Source of the DNA: Topomyia yanbarensis
Lineage: Eukaryota; Arthropoda; Insecta; Diptera; Culicidae
Assembly (NCBI RefSeq): GCF_030247195.1
Contig: NC_080670.1
Location: 208,866,546-208,930,545 of the forward strand
Direction of reading: 5' to 3'
Length of the DNA: 64,000 bases
Position 1 is the first letter of the stretch. Every line of letters starts with the position of its first letter. A program made the position numbers and the translations under genes. Positions 1-12,539 of the stretch are shown one piece after another. A model generated the notes under the pieces. That model saw only the letters and a list, made by a program, of their open reading frames with translations. It was not told the origin of the DNA and made no database searches.

Positions 1-3000
1 ATTGATGAGGGTAATCAATCGCCTGATAACCATCCTTTCCGTGTTAGGGTAGGTCGATAGACAGAAAGCTGTTCGGGTTACTTCCGAAAGCCAGAAATGG
101 AGTTGATATAGTTTCGGTTTGAGTCCAGGTAATTTCCGCTCAGGGTATCCTCTATACTTCCGATGTTGATGATTGAACGTTGACTCCGTCCAGGAACTCA
201 GAGTATCTAGCTTCTCCAAGTTGGGTCAAATTACAGGACGATGACAGTGCACGGTTTCGTCTTGTTTACGTACTCCTGATAATTTTCCGTGCGAAGACTA
301 TGTGATCAGTTCCAATGGCTCGGACGGCAGGTTGGTCTTGATTTTCAGACCAATGTGTGATGGAGATCAACTCCACTGGTCTAGTGCCACCGGAAGTGTT
401 TGCCGAAACACGCTGCTAGATTCGTGCCGGTTCAGGTGTGTGCTTCTCGAAGGGTAAGGTATCCCTCTCAGAGTCTTTCCATAGACCACAGTTGGATTAA
501 GGGGTAGCGAGGAACCTGATGTTTCATATTCGTGATACGAGGATTCTAGATCTGCTTATGAGTCTCCCAACTGTATAGATGTTAATTTAGACGAATGAGC
601 CAGAATCTTTAGAGGATTCCGTTAAAATTTTGACAAGGGCTTCGCCAGAACTCTTTGTCGGTGCCTACCGGAATCCTTAACAAAATTTTATTAGAATCCT
701 TAAAAGTTCTACATCAGAATCCAGAAGACTCTATCAAAATCTTGAGAAGGAGATTGTCGGAATCCTTTGTGAATCCGTCAGAATCCTGCTCCGAATAACA
801 TAAATGGCTTTGAATTCTTAGTCGAATCTTATCGGAATCTTGAGTGGTCAGGATTCTTCGAAGTATTTCATTCGAATTTTCAGGATTCCATCGGCTTTTT
901 GGGTTGGTTCTGCTATACTCTCTATCACATTAACGCCAAAAAACTTAGGATTCCATCCAGGTTGAGAAGGATCCCCTCAGATATCAGAATTGGTTTCCGT
1001 CAAAATCCTGAGAATGATAGTTTAGCCACCGGGCATCGATTCTGAAGGAATAATAGTTGTCAAACACATTTTTTGTAGATTTTTTATCTATTCGCTAAAT
1101 CCGTCTCTGTATTCGAGTGGAATCCTCCTCCGGAATCTGACAAAATATTTCTCAGGAATTGGGAGAAGTTTCCTGGGATTGTGGTTGAATCCTTCTCAAA
1201 AATTCGGCCAATAAGTTCGACGTCCCCGTGATTTGTAATCTAAGCGAATTATTTTCCTTACTTTGTCCAGAACTCGCAAATTTTTGATGAACTCTGATGC
1301 AGAATTACAGAAATCTGACGAAAACCCAAGGTAGAATTCTAAGGAATTTTTAGACGTAATTCTCTTCCATTAGATTTCTGAAAAGCAAATCCCGCAAGAG
1401 TCTTGATAACAATAACGTACAAACAAGAAAATTCCGTCCGATTCTAGAAAAAAATAATCTCAAAATAATGAGTTAGACAGTGGCACAGTCTTCAGCAGGA
1501 TTTCAAAGAAATCCTTTCCCCATTTTTGGGCTTCTATTCAGACCAGTATAAAAAGACTGAGAGAAATTACATCAGAGTTCTGCGAATTCCGTAATCAATC
1601 TTATGAAAGATTCCATTTGAATTCTTTGTCAGATTCCATCGGAATACTGAACAAGGTTGCATCAGGATCATGCGAAATTTTCCATTAAAATTAAGAGGAT
1701 TTTGAGAAGATATTGGGGGATCTTGAGAAGGACTCCATCAGAATTTTTTTTATCCTGTACGGAATTTTCCATCATATTCCTGAGAATTTCATTAGAATTC
1801 TCAATTAGCTTCCTTCAGGACCCTGGCGAGGATTTCATGAGAAACTGAGAAGGATTCCATCATAATATTGTCAGATCCCATCTGAAACCTGAGCAGAGTT
1901 TTATCAAGTTTTTCGTCAGCAGCCGGAGGATTCCATCAAAACTGTGATCAAACCAATGTCAGAAACCCGAGAAAAATTTCATTGTAATTCTTCTCCGGAT
2001 CCCATCGGTATTCTGAGCAGTGCATTATCAGCATCTTGAGAAGTTTTCCGTCAACATCCTGAGAATTTTGTCAGGTTTTATAGAGAACACTCTAAAGATT
2101 CTCCATTTTTAAATAATTTTGATGAAATCCTGGAAATCCCGTTTTCTTGGTGTTGGATCAGTATCCTGAGAAATATTGTATAAGAATAATGAGGATTCCG
2201 CTAAAATCTTGAAAAGATTCCATCAGAATCTGAATCAGAATTCCGTAAAAATCATGATCAGCAGTACGTAAACAAACTTCCTTCGACCTGAACTAAGACT
2301 CCATCAATATTCGGCATTGGAGTCCTAAAGAGTAATTTATCTGAGTCCGGAAAACTCCGTCAAAATCTAGAAAAGGAAGCGTTTCATCCTGATCAGAACA
2401 ACGTCATGAAACTGAGAAGAATTCCATCAAACTGCTTTGTCGGATCCCATCGAAATCTTGAGCACCCAGTTGGTGATAGTTACTGACGAGATGAACTCGA
2501 AACACAAAATTCAAACTTAATTCAAGTTAGGTCTTGTATCCCTAATGCGCAAAATGGTTTAATCCAATTTCCAATTTCACTCTGCTCAAAAATTCGAAGG
2601 AATCCGATGGAAATTTTATTAGAATCCGGAGGATTACATTAATATCATGAGGAAAATTTCATCAGAATTCTAAGCTCGGTTTCGTCAGTATCTTAGAAGT
2701 CATCATGAGAAGGATTCCAACAGAACCATTTATCGGATCCCAGCGGAATCCGGAGGAGCCCTTTAGAATTCTGATATGGATTCCATCAGAATTCATCAAA
2801 ACGGAGAGGGATCCCATCAGAATCCTGCACAGAATTTCATCAGAATGCTGATCATGCTTTGTCGGATCCCATTGGAATCCTCAGATGAGTAGCTTAGAAT
2901 TCACCGGAATCTTGACAACTTTTCCATCAGAATCCTGAAAATTCCTTGAAATTTCTGAGGCTTCTATCAGAATTCTTTGTCAGATTCCACTGGTATTCTT

Positions 3001-5330
3001 AAGATCCTGAGAGATTTTCCATCAGAATCCTGAAACAATCCGTCCAAATCTTGAAGATTCAAGAACTCCAAGCGAAGTTTACCATCCAAATGCCTAGGAT
3101 TTCATCAGGAATCTGAGGCGAATTTGGTGAAAATTCCAATGAGAATAACGTCAAAAACTGAGAATAATTCCATCAGAATCCTATGCAGAATAATGAACAT
3201 TCCTATGTTGAATCCCATCGGAGTTTTGAGTAGCGTTTCATCAGTATCTAATGGAGTTTTCCCTCAGTATTCTAAGGATTCCGGCGAATTCATGATAATT
3301 TAATGTCGGATCCCAACGGAAGCCTGGGCGAAGTTTTGCATCAAAGCTCGGAGAACTGCGTCACAATTCATAGTTGGATTCCGTAAGAACTCTTTTCAGG
3401 CTAATGTCAACAAATTAAAAAAGATTCTATCAGAATCCTGTAGAATTCGAACAGAGCCGTGATAAGAATGACGGATAGTCGAGTGAACAATTTCATTGGA
3501 ACTTTGAGTACAGATTCATAAGAATGCTTAGGATTACGTCAAATACTGGAGCAGAATTCCATCAGAAGTCGAAGTTGGATTTAGTCAGTATCTTGAATAT
3601 GATGTCTCTGAATTCATCAAAACGCTGCGAATTTTTCTCAGGATACCGTCAAACTCCTGAGCGTAATTCCAACGGAATCAGTAGACGGATTTCATTGGAA
3701 TCCGGGGCAGCTTTTCATTTGAATCTTGGAAAGTTATCCATCAGAATTCTGAGGATTCCATAAAAATCTTTAGAGGGATCTCATAAAAACTTGTAATTGA
3801 GTTTCGTAAGAATCCTAAGCAGGAATACATCAGCTATCCGAGATGAGAAATTCCACATTCTTTTGAAATCGTGTAAAGAATGTCATCTTATTGGAATTCT
3901 TAGCAAGTTGTGAGAAGTTTTCCATAAGATTTCCTAAGAAATCTTAAGAAGAGTTTCATCAAAATTGAAAGACTTAAGCTTTAGAATCCTTAGTCCGATC
4001 CAACCAGAATCATGCGGATGCATAAGAATTTTTAGTTGGGTTCTCTAGAAATCGTGATAATCAGGATAACGACAGAAAACTGAGAATGATTCCAACAAGA
4101 TTCTTTATCGAATCCCATATAGAATCCTAAGCCATTTTTCATCAGAATCCTTCATAATTCTGAATAAAATTCGGTCAGAATCGTTAAAAAATTTAGGATT
4201 CAATCAGAATCCTGTTCATAGAGTTCCATCGGAATGCTGATCATGCTTTGTCGGATCCCATCGGAATCCAGAGCAGGGTATCTTTGAGTACATCGGAACT
4301 TTAAGAACTTGTCCATCAGAATCCTGAGAATTCTGCGAACCTTTTGAGGATTCCTTCAGAAATATTTTTGTAGGATCCCACAAGAATTCTGAATAGAATT
4401 TCCTCGGGATCCTGAGAAATTTTTCATCAGTCCTGAAAAATCCGTTAAAGTCTTGAAGATTTCAGAATTCCAAGGGAAGTTTTCTATCAAAATCCTACAG
4501 ATTCCGTCAAATATTTGAGAAAAATTCCACGAGAATATATTGTTGGATCCCAATGGAAGTAAACTACGGAGGATTCCATTCTTAGTTGGGTTCCGTAAGA
4601 ACTCTATTCAGGTTTGCGTCAACGCGCTGAAAAAGATTGCCCAACAAACAACGAAAGCTGAACAAGCCTTTAATCAGAGAGAATAAGCTGAACAAGAACT
4701 GTTTTAAGGCCATTATCCAGCTAAATTGTTTGTTGGGTCTATCAGAATCCTGTGTAGAATTCCATCCGAACCCCTGGTCTGAATAACGAATAATCCAATG
4801 TCCGATTCCCTTGGTTCTCTGAGTACATCAACATCCTGTAAAGTTTTACATGAGAGCCCTGAGAATTCCGTCAAAATCTCGAGCATAATTTCATCAGAAC
4901 CAGTAGAAAGATTCTATCGGAATCCTCAGCAGCCAGTTATAATGTTGAGAAGTACTCGTAGCTGGATTTCTTCAGTATCATTAGCATGATAACTTAGAAT
5001 CCACCAAAATTTTGAGAAGTTTTTCATCAGAAACAGGAGGATTCCTATCCTATTGGAAGTCTGATGAAGTCCTGGGAAATTTTTCATCAGCAAGCGGAGT
5101 TGGTTTCCATAAGAATCACGATCTATCCTGATTAATTTCTGAGAAGACTTTCATCAGAATCTTGTGCAGATTTTCGTTACAGTTCTCAATATCCCAAAAA
5201 TTTAAAAAAAAACTGATGGTTCTTTATCAGTGCTAGCGAGATGAATTTGAAACACAAAAAATCAAACTTAATCTTGAGTAAGATTTTATCAGAATCCGAA
5301 GTTGGATTCCTTCAACAACCTAAGTAGAAT
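1..5330. repeat. Degenerate minisatellite-like field (AGAATCC/ATTCCATC type)
   Basis: About 5.3 kb is built from heavily diverged short units of roughly 20-25 bp that alternate words such as ttccatcagaatcctgaga and ggatcccatcggaatcc. Larger blocks are also duplicated. A block at about 2810-3420 recurs at about 4200-4625, sharing gctgatcatgctttgtcgg and, further on, cgtaagaactc and caggctaatgtcaac-type segments. Short open frames here are chance products of the repeat. The unit length is read by eye and is approximate. No gene is visible. Confidence 0.7.
2480..2525. repeat. Short dispersed motif (gaactcgaaacacaaa), copy 1
   Basis: The motif gaactcgaaacacaaa with flanking tactgacgagat lies at about 2480-2525. 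It recurs, diverged, at about 5235-5275 and again at 60405-60420. Looser forms are seen near 40410 and 56352. This suggests fragments of one dispersed element embedded in unrelated surroundings. The parent element is not identifiable from this window. Confidence 0.4.
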
Positions 5331-5990
5331 AAAGTAAAAAAAATGAGAAGAAATGTTAAAAATGACTCCATGAAAATTCTCAGAAGGGATTCACCAGTCC
5401 CTTCGCAGGTCATGACTCACAGATTCGTAAGTTTAAAAAAGTATTCTGTCGTCCTTGCTGGGTTATTTCAATTTATTGAGTGCTGGAGGTCCTACCATAA
5501 CGCAAACTCATTTAAGGACGCTTCAATAAGCCACTCTGCACGACATGAGTAATCATCGAAAGTTGTTTTAATTTCTTGGATTCACTCAAAACTCACTCGA
5601 CGCTAGATTTTCCGCCCAGTTACATCGATCATTGACTCCTGTCGGGGCGAGGCGGATGTCAATTAACCCAAAAATAAAACTCAAGACAACACGTGCAGGT
5701 CACCGGAGTACGTTGGCTGATGGCTGGTCACGTCACGCTAAATTGAATCCGATAAGAGTTTATTCCAGATTCCGCAATACTTACGTACGCAAGAACTCTT
5801 CTTTCAGCCAGTTATTAGTGGTTCGGTTCCAGTTTTCGCGATTCCATGAATGGCACGAGACAGATTGTTTGTGTCAGTGTAGGTTCAATTATTGGATTCC
5901 TCTTATCTGAACTAGTTGGCTATCCTAGCAGGCCTAGGTTTTCTTGAACGATCGGAAAACTGAAAAAAAAATCAATAAAACTGTCAACGA
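5331..5990. other. Gene-free spacer upstream of Prat
   Basis: The repeat field fades out here. Sequence to about 5990 shows no coding exon or recognisable mobile element. Open frames in it (for example a 92-codon frame at 5632-5910) have no recognisable protein content. Confidence 0.4.
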
Positions 5991-6333
5991 TCTCTCACAT
6001 TGCCATAGATGTTTATATAGAACACGGTCATCTCACAGAGCTGTTATTGTTGTCATAGCCATATTTACCAATTAATCACTTACATATGTTTACAAAATCT
6101 CTTCTGACGAATGCCTCGTACATACCGTAAGGACCATAGCAACCGATTACGATCAGCACGAACAGGCTACCAGCAACAAAGTCCACAACAGCCTAGCGAT
6201 TCCACGGCCTGCTTAGCTGGTAAAAGGTCGAGACCCTTCCTGTCGATCATTGTAAACGAGTTGTTTGTTGTTATTGTTATTTACTCCACGCCTTTTCGCT
6301 GCTGACGTATATTCTATTTTTCCTTTCGACAGC
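5990..6333 (+). promoter_or_regulatory. Prat: Probable Prat promoter / 5' UTR with 5' UTR intron
   Basis: A TATA-like run (tttatata) lies near 6010. A pyrimidine tract ending in cgacag at 6327-6332 is a good 3' splice site two bases before the Prat start codon at 6334, so the 5' UTR is probably interrupted by an intron. The best donor I see is ccgtaagg near 6127; a weaker alternative is ctggtaaaag at 6218-6227. An ATG at 6111 would be a short upstream frame not in phase with Prat. The exact transcription start is not determinable. Confidence 0.4.
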
Positions 6334-8178
6334 ATGGATCTCCCGTTATCGGCGACGTCTTCCGCGTCATCACATTCCTCCCTATCGCAACGGCAGTTTG
6401 AGGACAGCAGTGAACAGACGTCAACGACGGTAGAGGAGAAACAGCCACTCGAACTACTCAACGCCGATACGTTACGTACGCTACGCATTCATGACGGTGC
6501 TGCCTCTGGCGGAGAAGTTAGCAGGTATGCGCTGAAAGGTAAACGACTTGGTCGCGGCGTAGTTCAATCAGGACTGACACATGAGTGTGGCGTTTTCGGA
6601 GCTATCGGAACGGGAGAATGGCCAACGCACTTAGACATACCGCAGATTATCTGTTTGGGGTTGGTTGCACTACAACATCGGGGACAGGAATCGGCCGGAA
6701 TCGTGACAAGCGAAGGAAATTGTGCGAAGAATTTCTGCGTCCACAAGGGTATGGGTATGATCAATAACATCTTCACGGACGATTCGATGAAAAAGCTGAA
6801 AGGGAATCTGGGAATCGGTCATACGAGATACTCAACGTCAGCCGCTTCCGAGGAAGTCAACTGTCAACCGTTCGTGGTGCATACGGCCCATGGTGCTCTG
6901 GCGGTAGCTCACAACGGAGAAATAACTAATTGCGAGAGTTTGCGAAGGGATGTGCTGTCGCGGGGTGTCGGTCTGTCTACGCACAGCGATTCGGAACTGA
7001 TCACACAAGCGTTGTGTCTAAATCCTCCGGATGGAGAGGATAATGGGCCGGACTGGCCGGCCCGAATCAAGCATTTGATGCAGTTGGCTCCGCTGTCCTA
7101 CTCGCTGGTTATTATGCTTAAGGATAAAATCTACGGAGTGAGAGATCCGTACGGAAATAGACCTTTGTGTATTGGGAAAATCGTTCCACTGGCGGCCGGA
7201 TCGTATCGAACTGGTAAGATTTGATGATTTCTAGGTATTTTATATATTTTAAAGTATTTATTTTCTAAAAACAGAAAAAGTAGACAAACTTCCAGCCGAA
7301 GGCTGGGTAATTTCCAGCGAAAGCTGCGGTTTCCTCTCGATAGGTGCCCGCTACGTTCGGGAAGTCGAACCGGGCGAGATCGTCGAGCTGACCCGGAACG
7401 GAATCAAGACGATCGATGTGGTTGAGTGTCCGGAGAATCGGCGGCACGCCTTCTGTATCTTCGAGTACGTTTACTTTGCCCGATCGGATTCGATCTTCGA
7501 GGGTCAAATGGTGTACTCGGTGCGGCTACAGTGCGGCCGACAGCTGGCCCGTGAATCGTTTGTCGATGCGGATATTGTCAGCTCGGTGCCGGAATCGGGT
7601 ACGGCAGCTGCTCATGGTTATGCTAGAGAGGTAGGTTTCTGATTTTTTTGTATTAGCCAATGATAACTTATTACCAATTGTAGACGGGACTCCACTTCGC
7701 CGAAGTTCTTTGCAAGAATCGCTACGTCGGACGTACCTTCATCCAGCCATCGACCCGTCTTCGTCAGCTGGGTGTGGCGAAGAAGTTCGGTGCACTATCG
7801 GAAAATGTTGCCGGGAAGCGATTGATTCTGATCGATGATTCGATCGTGCGGGGAAATACGATTGGACCGATTATCAAGCTTCTTCGGGATGCTGGAGCCG
7901 TTGAGGTGCACATTCGAATTGCCAGTCCGCCACTGTTGTATCCGTGCTATATGGGGATCAATATTCCGACACGGGAGGAGTTGATCGGTAATAAGTTAAG
8001 TCCGGAGGATCTGGCTAGGTACGTGGGAGCCGATAGTTTGGCGTATCTAAGCGTCGAGGGACTACAGAAGGCGGTTCAGCTGAACGTGGTCAAGACCAGT
8101 CCGGAGAAGGTGGGTCACTGTACCGCTTGTCTGACCGGGGATTATCCCGGTGGATTACCGGAAGATATCGAGTGGTAG
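6334..8178 (+). CDS. Prat: Amidophosphoribosyltransferase (glutamine PRPP amidotransferase), 3 coding exons
   Basis: Catalyses the committed step of de novo purine synthesis, PRPP plus glutamine to 5-phosphoribosylamine, in the cytosol. Exons 6334-7213, 7275-7630 and 7684-8178 join in frame across GT-AG introns of 61 and 53 bp to give 576 residues. The start is the first ATG after the acceptor at 6332. An N-terminal extension of 84 residues precedes the catalytic Cys85 (HECGVFG), which in this family becomes the N-terminal nucleophile after propeptide removal. The Ntn-hydrolase glutaminase domain follows ([23 protein letters not shown]), then the phosphoribosyltransferase domain with the PRPP loop DDSIVRGNT at 463-471. 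Cysteines matching the family's 4Fe-4S ligands are present: C354 (FCIFEY), C500 (YPCYMG), C558 and C561 (HCTACL). The C-terminus EDIEW resembles metazoan homologues. No defects were seen. Confidence 0.95.
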
Positions 8179-8268
8179 GACTATATGTTGTGTTTTGGGA
8201 AGGTTTTACGATGCCTTTCATTGTATCATCAATAGAATTAGAAAGTATGACATAAGAATGTCAGATAA

Positions 8269-8274
8269 AATAAA
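8269..8274 (+). terminator. Prat: Polyadenylation signal AATAAA of Prat
   Basis: A canonical AATAAA lies 91 bp after the Prat stop codon, giving a short 3' UTR typical of insect housekeeping genes. Confidence 0.7.
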
Positions 8275-8880
8275 GTTTTGAAGAGAATACTGTAGACGAG
8301 AAATGAATCCGAAATACCGGTTCTTAGAGAATACTTATGATTTACCGCGAAACTGTTGAATTGTATACAAGTGTTCCGTTATGTCGGTCGAGCAGCGTGT
8401 AACCGTTGCAAGCTTTCGGCTCCTTGACTACAACAATATACATTCACGTTACACAATAGCAAATGTTCCTTATATTTCGACAAATTTTGCTTGTTTTTTT
8501 TCAAGACGTTAGGTGAATTTTTTGACCTCGATTTTTACCACAAAACCTTTTAAACTATTAGCCAAATATCAATAATATACATAAGAAAATTCCTTCAATT
8601 TGAGCGCTCGACTACTAAAATCGGCCAATCAGCTCGTGAAATACTAAAAAACCTTTTTAACGGTTTTGATAATCATTTTTTTCTGGAATTTGGAACTCGA
8701 CAACAGAAAATAAATTACTACAATTTTTGTGTTCTGTGAGTTCCATACAATAATCGTAGATAGATATTTCAAGAAACCAGAACTTTCTCTCTATAAACTT
8801 GTAATATCAAGCCAGTGAGCATGTTGTTTGGTCGTGTGTACTAAAAACCGTGATGGCAAGTCCCAACTGCTAGAGTCTTT
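8275..8880. other. Intergenic, nothing recognised
   Basis: AT-rich sequence with no coding exon, repeat structure or element end that I can support. Confidence 0.4.
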
Positions 8881-8890
8881 ACGGATCAGA

Positions 8891-9435
8891 TCATTCTTTA
8901 AATTTTTTTAATCGATTGAATTCAGGTGACCTTTGATCCAGTTCGAACTTGTCACCGATGTAGGCTTGGTATGCGTGGATCTTCTGAACTATCGGATTGG
9001 CTGTTATAAGTACAGTGAAGATGACTGGAAAGCAGGTGATTGCACTCTTCATCAGTCTCAACGTATGTTTCGTTTCCAATGATTGTCGAAACTCGTACTT
9101 TGCTCTGTAGAACCTTAACCTCTTCAGCAGTATCAGGCACCGAAGTTGTCGCTTGCCGCCATACATTCTTAGAGTCTCCTCCGATCACAATTCGTATCGG
9201 CCAATTGAAAGGCTTTCCTGCATCTGGAAGTTGTTGGAGAAATGTTCCGCTTGGAAATTTGAGTCGAAGTACGTCAATAGAAGTTCTTTCGGGGAAGCAG
9301 CATCAATATGAATCAATTTTTTGGTCAATTTGTTGTCTGAAAAGCGACGTACGGCTGGATGAACGGTTATCAAGGAAGGGTACGCATCGTAGACTCGTGA
9401 AGCAGTGTCATATTGTAGCTACAGGGAAAGGTTGA
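8891..9435 (-). pseudogene. Decayed protein-coding remnant, probably transposon-derived
   Basis: Several overlapping open stretches on the minus strand (9373-9185, 9188-8952, 9166-8891) read like pieces of one protein broken by frameshifts, containing segments such as VHPAVRRFSDNKLTKKL and DTAEEVKVLQSKVRV. Composition is protein-like but I do not recognise a domain. An LTR-retrotransposon origin is possible given the surroundings, but this is a guess. Confidence 0.3.
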
Positions 9436-9529
9436 GAGGGTTCTACTGTGAATAAAAGAAGGGACAATATACTAAACTTGGACATAAATAGTTTTCAAAG
9501 AGATATAGATAACAAAAAAGTAGGGATGG

Positions 9530-9930
9530 TCACAGTATGCCAGGGCGTCTCGAACTGGCACATATCTCGGGTCCGAAGGGAATCTATTGGTTGGGTCCTG
9601 GCAACACAGTACTCTGGGCAAAGCCAAATAACATGCTCTATGTCGTGATAGCCATTCTTACAAGGGCAATGAAGCGATCAGTAAATCCCATACGACGGAG
9701 CACGTTTAGGCAAACGGCAGTTGGTGATGTAGTCACTGTTATAGGAGCCGACGATCTTATTGGACGATACCTAGGACAATTTTGCTGTTTGGGTCGTTCA
9801 GCTTGGCATCGAAAAGTTAGGTTAGTTTTAGGAACAGTAACGTGTGAGCGAAAGGGTAAGTCCACTATTCGGGTTCTATATTTACCTGTCCGGCAGACCC
9901 TTAATGTCAGGGCGGCCAAACATTAAATTG
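9530..9930 (-). mobile_element. LINE ORF2 C-terminal fragment (minus strand)
   Basis: Read on the minus strand, a frame near 9700-9540 contains CKNGYHDIEHVIWLCPEYC, the Cys/His-rich tail found after the reverse transcriptase or RNase H region of several insect non-LTR retrotransposon clades. Upstream pieces continue in another frame to about 9919, so the copy carries frameshifts and stops. A second such tail lies at 57.4 kb. The exact clade (I/Loa/R1/Jockey type) cannot be set from this fragment. Confidence 0.65.
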
Positions 9931-10777
9931 TACCATTTTACTCTTTACTCAAAACACTTCTCACTGCTTCGCACACTAATCGTATTTCGTTAGCTGCCCC
10001 GCCAGCGGTTTTTTACGATTAGCTTCACTCCTTTGTTGGAACCTGCCTAGTGACTGGGTGAATTAGCGGGTGCCATTTTTTTGTTTCTACGTAAAAACAA
10101 TCAACAGAAGTGGCAAATTGCGTTAAACCCGAATCTTCAATCTCGTTTTTGTTGGCACTCAGTTATTTTCGGTATTCTTTTTAAATTCCGTCAACGATCG
10201 CGGAAGTGAACTTCCAAGCGGGAACCTTCCTCCACTCTGCTTCGTTCTCCTTGGCGTTTAACAGTGATAACGATCGGTTTCTCGGTTTCTTCGCGCAAAC
10301 GCTGCTTGTCGCTTAGCAAACCCGCAAACGGCGAACCGATAACGCACTTTTCACGAATGCCCCGATCACCAGCCGGCCCTTTCCGACGGATCTAACCTAC
10401 TGTCGCACTTAACGATATGTCACGGTGGCGGGAAAAAAATGGCAGACATTCTTCTGTCCTAGTCAATTATAATTGAATATTTAATCAAGCGTTGGCTTCG
10501 CAGAAGTGGTCATGATAGTCGTCTTTGTCCAATATCTTTCTGGCCATCCCTCAACCGATGCATTACCTTTTTGCCGTTTCAGTTTGGGTTTAGTGCGGAA
10601 TGATTATTCTAAGTACCGTAAATCAGGGAACTTGTGGGTAAGAAAGCAAACGTGTATATGGCGACCGTCGAAGGAACTTGCAAAGCAGTTCTCGTTTATG
10701 GTCTGGAGTGTTTGAGCTGCTACATGTTAGATATGGATTGTCCGCTTCTCGAAGGCGAGCCATGAGAAACCTCCCCT
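9931..10777. other. Intergenic, possibly LINE untranslated sequence
   Basis: A locally GC-richer block at about 10180-10400 has no open frame. It sits between two minus-strand LINE fragments and may be untranslated sequence of such an element. This is inference only. Confidence 0.25.
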
Positions 10778-11423
10778 TCACCCGAAGAGGATGAGGTTGA
10801 AGGTTCGTGGTGTTCCTGGATTGAGCCAGATAGACCCGAAGAGATTAGCTTCCTTGAGAAATGCTATAAGCGCTTCTTCTTGGGTTGGGTCATTGGACAA
10901 GGTGTAGTGATAGAGTAGAACTCCTGCTTCTACGCAGGCAGCTCCGGCAGGAGTGCTTGGTAGCCCCATTCTCATAGGGAAAAGAATAACAGCCCGGAGT
11001 TTCCTGAGGAATATGTTATATGTTATTCTTGGATTGACTATTGTAGAGTAAAACCAGTGAACCATTCCTCATTTTTTACCAATTGTTCTACTGCACCAGT
11101 TGCCTTGCTTATAACCTGTTTAGTTTTTTATCTAGACTCAATCCTAGATACTTCAAGTACTGTTCCATTGAGTATTTCAATAGCTCGTCTACAACTAATG
11201 ACCACAATAACAGTGACAGAACTACGCCTTGCGGACATCCCTTACATGTTTTCGTAGTCAGTGTCGTGTTTCCAAGCGTGCTAGATATTTCACGGCGCTG
11301 GTCGAAGAGATTGTTTTCCTCTAGGAAGTTTGTGAACCGTTTATTCATCGTCGTTTCCATGACTTTCCCTGCGCATGGGAGTAAGTTGGTACACAGGGAG
11401 CCAAGAAGAACCTCCCTTCCCAT
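10778..11423 (-). mobile_element. Decayed LINE reverse transcriptase fragment (minus strand)
   Basis: The minus-strand frame 11423-11109 contains GCPQGVVLSLLLW followed by SLVVDELL, matching the conserved GCPQGGVLSPLLW reverse transcriptase motif of R1/Loa/I-type LINEs. The next frame, 11065-10778, resembles the region after the RT domain (RLRAV.., PTAA-like and EA-rich segments). The catalytic domain is interrupted and incomplete. It may belong to the same dead element as the 9.5-9.9 kb tail. Confidence 0.7.
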
Positions 11424-12470
11424 ACCAAGTTCAAACTATCCAGCAGTATACGTTGGCCCTCCTGTAGTAGATGACTCGCCCTTGTCTAGTTTTGGGTGCG
11501 GTTATAAACTCGGTACCTAAGAAGGGTTAGTTGTACTGCTGTATTACTATTGTATTATTGAGCAACATGAGGCCAAACTGTGTCGCCATTTATCTCCGAT
11601 TCAGAACTTCTACCCCTTACATCCCCGCGGTACCAAGCGCTGTACCTTATGCTGCTTTTACTTGGACCTGGGGCTGGTTTGGGTTGAGGCCCAAGCGTCA
11701 ATTCTGGCTGTCAGTTCATACATTTTGAGAGCGGTTAGGGCTGGAGCCTGACTCAGTTTCGCTTAGAGGGGGAGGGAGCGAGCTGCATTAGTGCTAAAGA
11801 TCTGTGGGTCGCATGCTGAAAGGGAAGAGGAACAAACGCGTGGAACTGTGCAGATATTTGCCGTACAAGGTAAAGCTTTCGGTACAGTTAGTGCTCATTT
11901 TGGGCCGCTCAAATTTGTTTCATATTCTCGTCACAAGTAAAATCGATTTCTGTTGTAGTTTCGGTTTGTTTACTGCCCTCGATTAATTTTTCGAGACTAT
12001 TTTATTCTTTTTTCTTTGCTAGTATTCCTTCTGTAATTTTTTTTAAATCGATTGAGTATGTTTCAATGCATTCTGGAAACGATCATTGAAGTGCAAAAAG
12101 GAAGCAACACTCCTGATGACCGGCTGTCTTGAGTTCAAGTTGCTCGTTTAAAATTCTTGGAAATTGATAGCGACAGACTTTCGTATATATTGCTAAGATC
12201 TGAGATTGTCTACCAAGACACACCTCCTCATCTTTTCCCTTTTCCTACTAACACAATTCCTTTTCCGTGATGCTCGGGTAGATGCAGTATCGGCCTCTAT
12301 CAATAGCGATATTCCTTTCCTTCCTCGCAAGAACCATCATTGGACGTAGCTGACGTCGTTATTGGCAATTTTATGAAAGAGTATGAGAATGATTTGCTTC
12401 TCCCAAGCATCGTTTTTTGGTTAATTTTGCATTTTTATTCGGTCAACTACAAAGTGCAAGTAGCTGCGCT
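11424..12470. other. Intergenic, nothing recognised
   Basis: Mixed-composition sequence with no supported exon, element terminus or tandem repeat. Confidence 0.35.
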
Positions 12471-12539
12471 ATGCTAAGCTAAGGTTTTGTGCCCTTCATG
12501 GTCAAAAGTGGAGTTACCCATTTTGTGAATCAACTGAGT

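Noticed and set aside
1..5330. CRISPR-like array
   Set aside because: Repeats are degenerate, without constant-length spacers or a cas neighbourhood, and the DNA is eukaryotic.
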